A stretch of DNA of 64,000 bases from Thermosulfurimonas marina (GTDB lineage: Bacteria > Desulfobacterota > Thermodesulfobacteria > Thermodesulfobacteriales > Thermodesulfobacteriaceae), in NCBI RefSeq assembly GCF_012317585.1, contig NZ_CP042909.1, positions 186,001-250,000 of the forward strand, written 5' to 3'. The notes under the pieces were generated by a model that was not told the origin of the DNA, ran no database searches, and saw only the letters and a program-made list of their open reading frames with translations. The number at the start of each line of letters is the position of its first letter. The first letter of the stretch is position 1. Positions 27,261 to 35,263 of this stretch are shown piece by piece. The translations under genes and the position numbers were made by a program.

Positions 27261-29491
27261 GTGAACTTTATCGGGAACTCACCGATCTCTGGGAGCGGGC
27301 CCTCTATCTCCGGGACATCAAGGGAGAAGATTTTGAGAGCCTGGCGGAGGTCATGGCCCATCTAGAAGACCTGCGAAACCGTTTCTACGAGGAGCCTTCA
27401 GGGGTCCTGCGGGAGCGTCTGCTTTCCTTACGTTCCAAGCTGGAAGAACTGGAGGACCTCGCCGCCCGTACCCTCACCCCTTACGAAATCGTAAAGATCG
27501 TCCGGCACCCCCAGCGCTTCACCCTGCTCGACATCCTGGAAAACGTCTATGACAGCTATACCGAATTGGGAGGTGAGGGGGAAATCAACATTGATCCTGC
27601 GGTGGTGGTGGCCCGGGCCATGATCTCCCGCCGGGTAGGCGACCGGGTCTATCTTCATCAGGTAATGGTCATCGGGCACGAGAAGGGACACGGGGAGGAA
27701 TTTCGGGAGGGAGGAAGCGCCAAGCCCTGGGGCAACGAAAAGGCCCTGCGTTACATGCGCATCGCGGAGACCGAAGGCATCCCCATCCACTTTTACATCT
27801 TCACCCCCGGGGCTTATCCCATCGAGGACTATCCAGGGGCGGCCCAACAGATCGCCCGCAATCTTTACGCCATGGCCAAACTCAAGGTCCCCACGGTCTC
27901 CTTTATTTCCGAGGGGGGATCGGGAGGGGCGGAGGCCATAGGGCTTACGGACCTAAGGCTCATGGCCTCTCGGGGATATTATTCGGTGATTAGTCCCGAG
28001 GGGGCTGCGGCCATCGAGGCCAAGCTGCGGGAGGGCCGTCCTCCTCGGGAACTGGTGGAACGCTGTGCCCGCAATCTCCGGCTCACCGCCGAGGACAATC
28101 TGCGCCTGGGGACCATTGATCGGATCGTGCTCGAACCCCCTCTCGGGGCCCGGCGGCGAGACTACGCCTTTTTCCGGCGTCTGCGCTACGAGATGATCCG
28201 GGCCACAGACGAGGTGGTCCTCCAGACCCGCAGCCTCCGCACCTTCCGCAAGTATCTCCTTTCCCGAAAAAACGGACAGGAAGAAGTCCCGGAAGACTTT
28301 GAAATCTACGTCAACTGGGAGCTTTCCGAAGACGAGAAGGAAATCCTCCTGGAGAACCGTTCCCGCAAATATCGGGAGATGGGCCGCTGGGCGGTCTGCG
28401 GCGAAGCCTCCCGCCTCAAAACCTTTTTCGAAAAGGGCCAGGATCTGGGGACCAAGGTCTTTCACGGCCTGCGTTACGGAGTCTTCCGGCACAGTCAGCG
28501 GGCGGTACGGCGCATGTTTGAGGAGTTGCGCGAAGAGAGCTCGGCCTTTCTTAAGCCGGTGACCGACCCGGTAAAATCCGTCTACAACCTCATTTCCGGA
28601 AAGAAACGCCGGGCCCCTCGGGTGGTCTCTCCGGTGGAACGCCTGGAAGGTCCGGAAGAGCTTTACGTAAGTCCTCTGGCCCTCGAGGATCGCACGGTCA
28701 CCTGTCCCAATGCCGAAACCCATGGATGTCCGGACCTCTGGGTCCCGGATCTCTATGGGGAATTCTGTGGGGTCTGCCCCAACTGCGGTCACCATTTTCC
28801 TCTGGAATACCAGTGGTACCTCAACAACCTTTTCGATCGGGAAAGCGTCCGGGAATTCAACGAGGGGCTCTCTTCGGGCAACCCCTTAAATTTTGAAGGC
28901 TATGCGGAGAAGCTGGCCGAGGCCCGCCGGCGCACCGGGCGCAATTCCGCTATGTTGACCTTTGAGGCCCGTATCGGGGGGATTTCGGTAATCGTGGCCA
29001 TGCTCATCGCCGATTTCCGGCAGGGGACGGTGGGCGTGGCTGAGGGAGAAAAATTCATCCGGGCTTGCGACCGGGCCCGCGTTACCCGTCGGCCCCTCAT
29101 TGCCCTGGTGCACACCACCGGGGGCATCCGTATCCACGAGGGCACCCTCGGGGTAATTCAGATGCCCCGCTGCACCATGGCCGTAAGGGAATATGTGGAT
29201 TCCGGGGGGCTCTATCTCGTGGTTTACGACAACAATTCCTATGCCGGGCCGGTGGCCAGTTTCCTGGGAGCGGCTCCCTACCAGTTTGCCCTGCGTTCCA
29301 CCCGCCTGGGCTTTGCCGGCCCCCGGGTGATCTACGAGACCACCGGAAAACCCGTACCCCCGGACTATCACAGTGCGGAAAACGCCCTCCGCCGGGGACA
29401 CATTCAAGGGATTTGGGATCGCCGAGAACTCCGCCTCAAACTCTACGAAGCCCTCCTCACCATGGGAGGACGAAACCTCTACTACCGGTAA
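27257..29491 (+). CDS. fused acetyl-CoA carboxylase carboxyltransferase (alpha-beta order)
   Basis: 744-residue fusion that should transfer CO2 from biotin to an acyl-CoA. The N-terminal ~330 residues resemble AccA (LRSKLEELE helix, RHPQRFTLLDILE near 78, FISEGGSGGAEAIGL near 215, VISPEGAAAI near 237). A linker of ~140 residues leads to an AccD-like half with a zinc ribbon and the crotonase-fold segments IGGISVIVAMLIADFRQGTVG and HTTGGIRIHEGT. The ribbon is odd: Cys483-x7-Cys491 for the first pair, then Cys504, Cys507, Cys510, rather than two CxxC pairs. Order alpha-beta is opposite to many beta-alpha fusions. Substrate acetyl-CoA is inferred from family resemblance. Confidence 0.88.
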   Translation: MSELYRELTDLWERALYLRDIKGEDFESLAEVMAHLEDLRNRFYEEPSGVLRERLLSLRSKLEELEDLAARTLTPYEIVKIVRHPQRFTLLDILENVYDSYTELGGEGEINIDPAVVVARAMISRRVGDRVYLHQVMVIGHEKGHGEEFREGGSAKPWGNEKALRYMRIAETEGIPIHFYIFTPGAYPIEDYPGAAQQIARNLYAMAKLKVPTVSFISEGGSGGAEAIGLTDLRLMASRGYYSVISPEGAAAIEAKLREGRPPRELVERCARNLRLTAEDNLRLGTIDRIVLEPPLGARRRDYAFFRRLRYEMIRATDEVVLQTRSLRTFRKYLLSRKNGQEEVPEDFEIYVNWELSEDEKEILLENRSRKYREMGRWAVCGEASRLKTFFEKGQDLGTKVFHGLRYGVFRHSQRAVRRMFEELREESSAFLKPVTDPVKSVYNLISGKKRRAPRVVSPVERLEGPEELYVSPLALEDRTVTCPNAETHGCPDLWVPDLYGEFCGVCPNCGHHFPLEYQWYLNNLFDRESVREFNEGLSSGNPLNFEGYAEKLAEARRRTGRNSAMLTFEARIGGISVIVAMLIADFRQGTVGVAEGEKFIRACDRARVTRRPLIALVHTTGGIRIHEGTLGVIQMPRCTMAVREYVDSGGLYLVVYDNNSYAGPVASFLGAAPYQFALRSTRLGFAGPRVIYETTGKPVPPDYHSAENALRRGHIQGIWDRRELRLKLYEALLTMGGRNLYYR

Positions 29492-29497
29492 AGGACC

Positions 29498-30124
29498 ATG
29501 GCTATAGACCACGCCCGCATAAACCAACTTTTGCAAAAACTCCGCAGCCATCCCTATTGCGTGTATCCGGTGGAAACCCCCCATACGGGCTATCTCCAGG
29601 AGATCTTGGTGGCCGAGGATCAGGAAGTGCGGCCCGGAGAAGGCCTTTTCGTGCTGGAAAGAGAGCGCAACCCCAAGACCATCCGGGCGCGGGTAAGCGG
29701 CCGCGTACGCCACCTGCGGGAGGAGCTCCGCGGAAGATTCCTGGAGGCCGGAGAAAAGGTGCTGGAGATCTGGCATCCCCTTTCCCGGGAGGAGGCTGTG
29801 GCCGAGGTCCTGCGGGAGACTCTCTCTCTGGTAAGGGCTCCGGAGACCGCCCGTTATCTCCTGCCCCCGGAAATGGAGGCCCGTTTGCGTAAGGAAGGCC
29901 GGCCTCTGGTGCGGCCCGGGGAAGAACTCCTCATCATGACCTTTATGAAAAGAGAAACCCCCATCCGGCACGAAGGCCCTCCCATGGTGATCTTCAAGGT
30001 CTTCTTCTCCCCCCACGAGGTGGTCCCGGCCGGGGAGCCCCTCCTCGGTCTCTGTGCCCCGGAAGAGGTCCCCTATCTGGAGCGGGTAATCGCCCGCATC
30101 GAGGAGGAATGGCCGGAGAGTTGA
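29498..30124 (+). CDS. biotin carrier-like protein with degenerate and non-canonical biotinyl domains
   Basis: 208 residues, placed where an AccB should be. Residues ~22-92 look like a complete biotinyl/lipoyl fold (PVETPHTGYLQEILV...VRPGEGLFVLERERNPKTIRARVSGRV...LEAGEKVLEIW), but the AMKM biotinylation site is replaced by RERN and has no lysine at that place. A second half near 138-193 aligns well with a biotinyl domain and has FMKRETPI, with Lys151 where biotin would sit, although AMKM is changed to FMKR. It therefore probably carries biotin on Lys151. It overlaps birA by 16 bases. The role is inferred from alignment by eye and context. Confidence 0.68.
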   Translation: MAIDHARINQLLQKLRSHPYCVYPVETPHTGYLQEILVAEDQEVRPGEGLFVLERERNPKTIRARVSGRVRHLREELRGRFLEAGEKVLEIWHPLSREEAVAEVLRETLSLVRAPETARYLLPPEMEARLRKEGRPLVRPGEELLIMTFMKRETPIRHEGPPMVIFKVFFSPHEVVPAGEPLLGLCAPEEVPYLERVIARIEEEWPES

Positions 30125-30882
30125 GGGCCCGGGAGATCGGAGCCGACCGGCGGTACTTTCCCCGGGCAGAGCGCCTCATGCCCCTGGCTTATGAGCTGGC
30201 CCTCTCCGAGCCCCGGACCGCCCATGGCCGGGTCCTGCGGGCCGGAGAGGTCCTTTCCGCCCGGGGTCGGCACGGCCGTACCTGGTATGCCCCTTTTGGG
30301 GGACTGTGGCTGGCCCTGAGTCTCTACGACGACCACCTTCCTCAGACCCGAGGCCTCCTTTCCCTGATCTTCGGCCTGGCCCTGGGCTGGATGGCCGAAA
30401 GGTTGGAGATCCCGGCCCGGGTGCGCTGGCTAAACGACCTCCACTACCGGGGACACAAGATCGCCGGAGTACTCCTTGAGAAACGGAACGAATGGCTTTT
30501 GGCCGGAGTGGGGATCAACGTGAATAATCCCCCTCCGAAAGGACTCCCGGCCGAAAGCCTGGCCCGTCTTCGGGGCCGGCCTTTGAATCTTGAAAAGCTG
30601 GAAGAACTCTTTTTGGAAGGACTCCGACTCTATTACGGAAGGCTGCGGGCCCTGGAGGCAGAGCTTGCCCCTTACGAAGAGGTCCCCCCCAATTTTCTTG
30701 CCGAAGAATTCCGGCGCCTTTCCGACACCCTGGGACGCTGTGTGGCCTGGGCCACGGATCTGGAAAAAGAGGAACCCCTGGTGGGTTGGGCCCGAGAACT
30801 GGAACCTGACGGCACCCTGCTTTTAGAGGTAGAGGGGAAGACCCTCCCCCTAGAGACGGGGGAGGTCATTTATCTCTTTTAA
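30109..30882 (+). CDS. birA: biotin--[acetyl-CoA-carboxylase] ligase, HTH-less
   Basis: Activates biotin to biotinyl-5'-AMP and links it to carrier lysines. The ligase signature SARGRHGRTWYAPFGGLW near 46-63, RWLNDLHYRGHKIAGVLLE near 105-123 (normally KWPND) and GVGINVN near 132 are present, plus a C-terminal SH3-like part. There is no N-terminal helix-turn-helix, so it cannot act as the BirA repressor of bio genes. It is the only ligase in the window and would have to serve both the FMKR-type carrier next to it and the AMKM site of PycB. Confidence 0.86.
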   Translation: MAGELRAREIGADRRYFPRAERLMPLAYELALSEPRTAHGRVLRAGEVLSARGRHGRTWYAPFGGLWLALSLYDDHLPQTRGLLSLIFGLALGWMAERLEIPARVRWLNDLHYRGHKIAGVLLEKRNEWLLAGVGINVNNPPPKGLPAESLARLRGRPLNLEKLEELFLEGLRLYYGRLRALEAELAPYEEVPPNFLAEEFRRLSDTLGRCVAWATDLEKEEPLVGWARELEPDGTLLLEVEGKTLPLETGEVIYLF

Positions 30883-31216
30883 GACAAAGGAATTCCTTCT
30901 TCCTCCAGAATCTTTATAAAGGGATCGCCCCTTTCTTTACGGGCCTCCCACTCCTCAGGGCGCCAGCCCACCGGCTCCACCCTAGGGGCCACCAGACGGG
31001 CCCGGGAAAGAACCTCCATCCTTTCCCGCAGATCCCGGGGAAGTTCCTCAGAGATGATGAGAAGATCCACGTCACTGGTTTCTCCGAAATCTCCGCGAGC
31101 AAAGGATCCGAAGAGTATAGCCTGATAATTCCGAAGTCCCAGGGCCCTCAAATATCGGGGGCCTCCTCCAGGGCCTTCTGGCGCAGTCCTTCTCGAAAGG
31201 CCTGCCAGCCCCTCAT
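30879..31216 (-). pseudogene. MNT-type nucleotidyltransferase gene, frameshifted near its start
   Basis: The main frame (30879-31151) encodes a minimal nucleotidyltransferase with LFGSFARGDFGETSDVDLLI, the GSxxRG...DxD catalytic pattern, but it begins abruptly at TTG 31151 without the usual N-terminal helix. That helix is found in another frame from ATG 31216 (RGWQAFREGLRQKALEEAPDI) and runs into TGA at 31150-31148. Adding one T in the TTT run at the joint would restore one ~113-residue protein. Either the gene has a one-base deletion or the assembly has an error. MNT proteins usually pair with HEPN partners as toxin-antitoxin systems. Confidence 0.62.
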
Positions 31217-31329
31217 CTTCCCTCGGCCTGCCGGACTACAAATTCCAGTATCTTTCGAGCACAATCCAGGTGGCGCCGGGGCATCTTTTTCCGTGTAATA
31301 ATCCACCGGAGCTCCCCAAGCATATACAT
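31213..31329 (-). CDS. small ORF coupled to the nucleotidyltransferase, possible HEPN remnant
   Basis: 38-codon frame beginning ATGTATATG at 31329; its TGA overlaps the ATG of the frameshifted nucleotidyltransferase (ATGA). The peptide is basic (RWIITRKKMPRRHLDCARKILEFVV) with an amphipathic helix. Its location right before an MNT gene is where a HEPN partner would be, but it is far too short for an intact HEPN domain. It may be a decayed remnant or a genuine small protein; no recognisable motif settles this. Confidence 0.35.
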   Translation of the reverse strand: MYMLGELRWIITRKKMPRRHLDCARKILEFVVRQAEGR

Positions 31330-31342
31330 CCGGTTCTTAAAC

Positions 31343-31816
31343 CTACATATCCCCCTCTAGGAGCCGGAAAAGCTTTTCTACGGCCTCTTCGGGGGTTTCC
31401 ACATAGGTCACCCCTTCAATGCCCGGCCAGGTCCGCAGACCAAAGACCGGCTTCCACATCTTGAGGGCCAAAGCGATCTCCGAAAGGGTTCCGTAACCCC
31501 CGGAGACGGCAATCACCCCCTCCACCGAACGAATAAGGATCACGTTTCGGGCATGCCCCATGTCCGTGACTATGGGGATCTCTACATAAGGATTGGCCTC
31601 TTCGACCTTGTTCCCGGGGAGGATGCCCACCGTAAGGCCCCCGGCCTCCAAGGCCCCCCGGCTTGCGGCCTCCATGACCCCTCCCAGCCCCCCGGTGTAG
31701 ACGATGGCCCCTCTTTCGGCCAGAAGCCTTCCCACCCTGTAAGCCGCTTCATAGACCTCTTTTCCGGCAATGCCCGTCCCGATGACCGCCACCCGACGCC
31801 TATTCCTTAAAACCAT
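31343..31816 (-). CDS. LOG / TIGR00725-type Rossmann protein
   Basis: 157-residue relative of the LOG (formerly lysine-decarboxylase-like) family, whose members release free bases from nucleoside monophosphates. The fold motif [20 protein letters not shown] is near residues 41-60 and [14 protein letters not shown] at 105-118 replaces the classic PGGxGTxxE, keeping the catalytic Glu113. The shorter TIGR00725 group includes proteins with molybdenum-cofactor-carrier-like folds and unknown function. It overlaps pcm by 17 bases and belongs to the bamE-like/pcm operon. Confidence 0.75.
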   Translation of the reverse strand: MVLRNRRRVAVIGTGIAGKEVYEAAYRVGRLLAERGAIVYTGGLGGVMEAASRGALEAGGLTVGILPGNKVEEANPYVEIPIVTDMGHARNVILIRSVEGVIAVSGGYGTLSEIALALKMWKPVFGLRTWPGIEGVTYVETPEEAVEKLFRLLEGDM

Positions 31817-32465
31817 ACTCCCCCACCAGTTTTACGAATCTCACCGGCTCCAGAGTTTGCCGGTAGAACTTTCCTCCCTTCTTGACCACCTTGACCAGAT
31901 ATTGCGACCACTCATCTCCTACGGGCATAACCAGCCGCCCTCCCTCGGCCAGCTGTTCCAGAAGGGGCTCGGGGATCTTGGGGCCGGCGGCGGTCACGAT
32001 GATGGCCTCAAAGGGAGCCACCTCCGGCCAGCCCTTGGTCCCATCCCCCAGGCGGAGAATCACATTGGTATAGCCCAGGGCCTCCAGAATTCGACGGGCC
32101 CGTTCCAGAAGCCGGGGATAACGTTCGATGGAATAAACCCAGCGGGCCAGCTCCGCTAGAATGGCCGTCTGATACCCGGAGCCGGTGCCCACCTCCAGGA
32201 CCTTTTCATCCCCTTTAAGTTCCAGGGCCTCGGTCATAAGGGCCACAATATAGGGCTGGGATATGGTCTGTCCCTCTCCGATAGGAAGGGGATGATCGGC
32301 GTAGGCCTGATCCCGCAGGGCCTCGTCCACGAAAAGGTGCCGGGGGACCTTGCGCATGGCCGCCAGGACCCGCTCGTCGGTAATCCCCCGGGCCGCAATC
32401 TGGGTCTCCACCATGCGTTCCCGGGCCCGGCGATAAATATCCGGCTCCTGGAAGACGGCCTTCAT
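31800..32465 (-). CDS. pcm: protein-L-isoaspartate O-methyltransferase
   Basis: Repairs isoaspartyl damage in proteins using SAM; common in thermophiles. PCMT-specific [22 protein letters not shown] is at about residues 54-75, the SAM motif [11 protein letters not shown] near 91-101, and GGRLVMPVG near 173. Full length at 221 residues. It overlaps the preceding lipoprotein gene by 4 bases and the LOG-like gene by 17, so all are probably one transcript. Confidence 0.94.
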   Translation of the reverse strand: MKAVFQEPDIYRRARERMVETQIAARGITDERVLAAMRKVPRHLFVDEALRDQAYADHPLPIGEGQTISQPYIVALMTEALELKGDEKVLEVGTGSGYQTAILAELARWVYSIERYPRLLERARRILEALGYTNVILRLGDGTKGWPEVAPFEAIIVTAAGPKIPEPLLEQLAEGGRLVMPVGDEWSQYLVKVVKKGGKFYRQTLEPVRFVKLVGEYGFKE

Positions 32466-32791
32466 GAGCGGGGCTCGGTCACATAATAAAGGCAGTCCAC
32501 CACCCGGCCCGCAGAAAAGGTGATCCTGAGGACCTCAATCTCTTGGCGCCCGAATTTTTCTCCCAGAAAGGGTACGGCCGCCAGGGCATCTTTTTGAAGA
32601 TTATAGTAAAACCAGACCACCCTTCCGTCAGGAAGCCTTTCCACCCGCTGAGGAGGCCCCAGATAGCGACGCACCTCCTCGGCAGAGACCTGCTTTTTGA
32701 CCATACAGGCCTTGGAGGCCAGATTAACCCCCGGTTTAGGGGTACAGGCCACCATCCCCATCAATAATCCTATTAAAAGCAACCTGCGCAT
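32462..32791 (-). CDS. BamE/SmpA-like outer-membrane lipoprotein
   Basis: 109-residue predicted lipoprotein. The signal peptide ends in MVAC with lipidated Cys16. The body [25 protein letters not shown] resembles the SmpA/OmlA/BamE repeat, in which a two-strand motif follows a helix; BamE is an accessory of the outer-membrane barrel assembly machine. A BamD-like gene is 400 bases away, which fits. It is the first gene of the minus-strand set with pcm and LOG. The match to BamE is by pattern only. Confidence 0.68.
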   Translation of the reverse strand: MRRLLLIGLLMGMVACTPKPGVNLASKACMVKKQVSAEEVRRYLGPPQRVERLPDGRVVWFYYNLQKDALAAVPFLGEKFGRQEIEVLRITFSAGRVVDCLYYVTEPRS

Positions 32792-32852
32792 TTTACTTTT
32801 CCTCCTCTCTGGCCTAATATAGTATCATAAACCAGGCTTGAGGAGGGGTTGT

Positions 32853-33197
32853 ATGCGTTGTCCCAAGTGCCGTTTTATCACCTTTGAAGGCCGTAAGAGT
32901 TGTCCCCGCTGCGGAGAAGACCTCTCGGCCCTTTCGGAAACTCTGGGCCCTTTTTATGAACCCCGTCTGCCCGAAGACCTCATCCTCAAGGACACCATCC
33001 TTCCCCCGCCCTCTTTTATCGGCACCCCGGAGATGCCACCTCCTCCGGGCTTTGAACCGGAAGCCCTTGAAACCGCACCCTCCCTTAAGACAGAAGAGGC
33101 TTCTTCCCCCGAGAGTCTCCCGGCCCCGGGAAAAGACGAGTTTTTCAAAGAGCTCGAGGAGGCCTTAGAGGAGGAAACCAAGGGGGAAGGGCCTTAG
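32853..33197 (+). CDS. zinc-ribbon protein of unknown function
   Basis: 114-residue acidic protein. It starts with a C4 zinc ribbon (MRCPKCRFITFEGRKSCPRCG), then a proline-rich, apparently disordered middle (about residues 45-85) and an acidic helical tail (KDEFFKELEEALEEE). Such short zinc-ribbon proteins often have no known role; RNA or protein binding is possible. ATG 32853 is chosen because AGGAGGGG ends four bases upstream; the earlier frame start lies in that site. It is divergent from the BamE-like gene and its 3' end overlaps bamD by 4 bases. Confidence 0.72.
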   Translation: MRCPKCRFITFEGRKSCPRCGEDLSALSETLGPFYEPRLPEDLILKDTILPPPSFIGTPEMPPPPGFEPEALETAPSLKTEEASSPESLPAPGKDEFFKELEEALEEETKGEGP

Positions 33198-33937
33198 GGA
33201 TAGGGTTGGCCCCAGAAGTCCTTGAGGCGTCCTTCAGCCAGGGCCCGGGTCTCCTCCTGGGCCTTGCGATAATAAGTGTAGACCAGCCGCCGGGCCTTGG
33301 CCGCGGCCCGGGTCTCCGGATAATTGTCCAGGAGATAAAGCAGGCGATAGTAGGCCGCCCGATACCCTCCGGTGCGGTAGTAGAAGCGGGCCACATATAG
33401 TTCGTGTTCGGCTAGCCTTTCCCGGGCCCGGGCAATCCGCCGACGGGCTTCATAAACGTAGGGGGCATCCGGATAGGTCTTGATCAACCTTTCGTAAGCC
33501 TCGATGGCCTTGCGGGTGTTGGTCTGATCCCGGTCGGGCGAAAGCATCAGGCGATAGTAACAGGTCCCGATCTGAAAGATCACGTAGGGCACGGCCTCGT
33601 TGGTGGGATGGAGTTTTTCGAATTCCTGATAAAGGACCACGGCCTCCAGGTACTTACCGGCAAAGAATTTGCAATCCGCCAACTTGAGCTCCGCCCAGAG
33701 GGCATAGGGAGAGTCTGGATAGCGATCCCGGATCTCCTCGAAATCCTTTTCGGCAAGCTCGTAATAACCCCTCTCGAAGTGCCTCTGGGCCCTTTCCACC
33801 AGCTCCCGGAGCTTGGCCTCCGCCGGTTGAGGCTTCTTGGCAAACCAGGAAAGAAGCCCCCCTGTCCCTTTCTCCCGCGGCCCACAGGCCGGAAGAAAGA
33901 AAAGGAGGAGGATCCCGAAGATCAGCAGTCTTCTCAT
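33194..33937 (-). CDS. bamD: outer membrane assembly lipoprotein, BamD-like
   Basis: Lipoprotein scaffold of the BAM complex that inserts outer-membrane barrels. The signal peptide ends FFLPAC with lipid Cys18. After a short linker come five TPR-like units with YfiO hallmarks (AQRHFERGYYELAEKDFEEIRDRYPDSPYALWAELKLADCKF near 49-91, AIEAYERLIKTYPDAPYV near 148). Length 247 is typical. The start overlaps the trxB stop by 4 bases. The three porins in this window are expected clients. Confidence 0.85.
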   Translation of the reverse strand: MRRLLIFGILLLFFLPACGPREKGTGGLLSWFAKKPQPAEAKLRELVERAQRHFERGYYELAEKDFEEIRDRYPDSPYALWAELKLADCKFFAGKYLEAVVLYQEFEKLHPTNEAVPYVIFQIGTCYYRLMLSPDRDQTNTRKAIEAYERLIKTYPDAPYVYEARRRIARARERLAEHELYVARFYYRTGGYRAAYYRLLYLLDNYPETRAAAKARRLVYTYYRKAQEETRALAEGRLKDFWGQPYP

Positions 33938-34866
33938 GGTTTTTCCCTCTCGGCCAGGTACTGTTCGGCCATATAGGCCGCGGTGGCCCCATCTCCGGCA
34001 GCGGTTACGATCTGCCGACAGGCCTTGGCCCGTACATCACCGGCCGCAAAGACCCCGGGCACCGAGGTGCGCATTTCGGAATCGGTGATAATAAAACCCC
34101 CTTCGTCCAAGGCCAAAGTGCTTCCTAGCCAGGAGGTGGCTGGTTCAATCCCGATAAAGATAAAGACTCCTCCTACCGGAAGTTCCCTTTCCTCTCCGGT
34201 CTTAACGTTCTTAAGCCGCACCCCCTCCACCCCCTCCTTCCCCAGGATCCGGGTGACCACGGTGTCCCAAAGGATCTCGATCTTGGGATGGGCAAAGGCC
34301 CGCTCTTGGAGGATCTTGGTGGCCCGGAGCTTGTCCCGCCGATGAATGAGATAGATCTTGCGGGCAAAACGGGTAAGAAAAAGACTTTCCTGGACGGCGG
34401 TGTTTCCCCCGCCCACCACGGCGATGACCTGGTCCCGGAAAAAGGGACCGTCACAGGTGGCGCAATAAGAGACCCCCTTTCCCGTAAGTTCCGCCTCCCC
34501 GGGAACCCCGAGCTTGCGAGGACGGGCTCCGGTGGCCACAATTACCGTGAGGGTCGCCAGATTACGCCCGCTGGCCAGATGGACCACCCGATACTCCCCC
34601 TCGATCGAGAGCCCTACCGCTTCGTCCTGTAAGGGTTCCAACCCCAGGGCCCGGGCGTGGGCCGTAAACCTCTCCATAAGCTCGGCCCCAGAGATCCCCT
34701 CCGGAAATCCCGGATAGTTTTCCACAAAATCCGTGACCAGGACCTGCCCCCCGGGGGCCAGTTTTTCCACGAGAAGGGTGCGCAGGCGGGCCCGCGCGGC
34801 ATAGATATAGGCCGTAAGCCCCGCCGGCCCGCCTCCTACGATGACCAGATCCGCATCCGGTTGCAT
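33934..34866 (-). CDS. trxB: thioredoxin-disulfide reductase
   Basis: FAD/NADPH-type flavoenzyme that reduces thioredoxin. FAD motif VIVGGGPAGLTAYIYAARA at 8-26, redox pair CATC (Cys135, Cys138) in VSYCATCDGPFF, second dinucleotide motif VVGGGNTAVQES near 153, and the C-terminal FAAGDVRAKACRQIVTAAGDG. Full length at 310 residues. It follows trxA with no spacer (stop and start adjacent), so the pair is co-expressed. Confidence 0.95.
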   Translation of the reverse strand: MQPDADLVIVGGGPAGLTAYIYAARARLRTLLVEKLAPGGQVLVTDFVENYPGFPEGISGAELMERFTAHARALGLEPLQDEAVGLSIEGEYRVVHLASGRNLATLTVIVATGARPRKLGVPGEAELTGKGVSYCATCDGPFFRDQVIAVVGGGNTAVQESLFLTRFARKIYLIHRRDKLRATKILQERAFAHPKIEILWDTVVTRILGKEGVEGVRLKNVKTGEERELPVGGVFIFIGIEPATSWLGSTLALDEGGFIITDSEMRTSVPGVFAAGDVRAKACRQIVTAAGDGATAAYMAEQYLAEREKP

Positions 34867-35193
34867 TTAACTCCCGAGGACCTTGGCGATTACCGCCTCA
34901 ATGGTGCTCTTGGCCACCGCGCCGGTGATACTTTCCACCGGCTGCCCGTCTTTGAAAAAGATCAGGGTGGGAATGGCCCGGATACCGTATTTTCCGGGAG
35001 TTACCGGGTTTTCGTCCACATTGAGTTTACAGACCTTGAGCCGGCCCTGATACTCCTCGGCCAGCTCCTCAATAACCGGGGCGATAGCCCGACAGGGCCC
35101 ACACCAGGCCGCCCAGAAGTCCACCAGTACCGGAATATCGGACTTGAGCACCTCCTCCTCAAAGGTCTGATCGGTCACCTGACAAACGGCCAT
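34867..35193 (-). CDS. trxA: thioredoxin
   Basis: Cytoplasmic disulfide reductant of 108 residues with the active site AAWCGPCRAIAP (Cys31, Cys34) and the conserved cis-proline region GIRAIPTLIFFKDGQ near 73-87. AGGAGG lies before ATG 35193. Upstream on the minus strand TTGTCT, 17 bases, TTTAAA may be the promoter for the trxA-trxB-bamD transcript. It is immediately upstream of its reductase gene. Confidence 0.96.
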   Translation of the reverse strand: MAVCQVTDQTFEEEVLKSDIPVLVDFWAAWCGPCRAIAPVIEELAEEYQGRLKVCKLNVDENPVTPGKYGIRAIPTLIFFKDGQPVESITGAVAKSTIEAVIAKVLGS

Positions 35194-35263
35194 ACTCTCC
35201 TCCTTACCTCGGATTTTAAAATTTCTTTAAACCATAACCGTCTCTTCCAGACAAGACAAGCAC

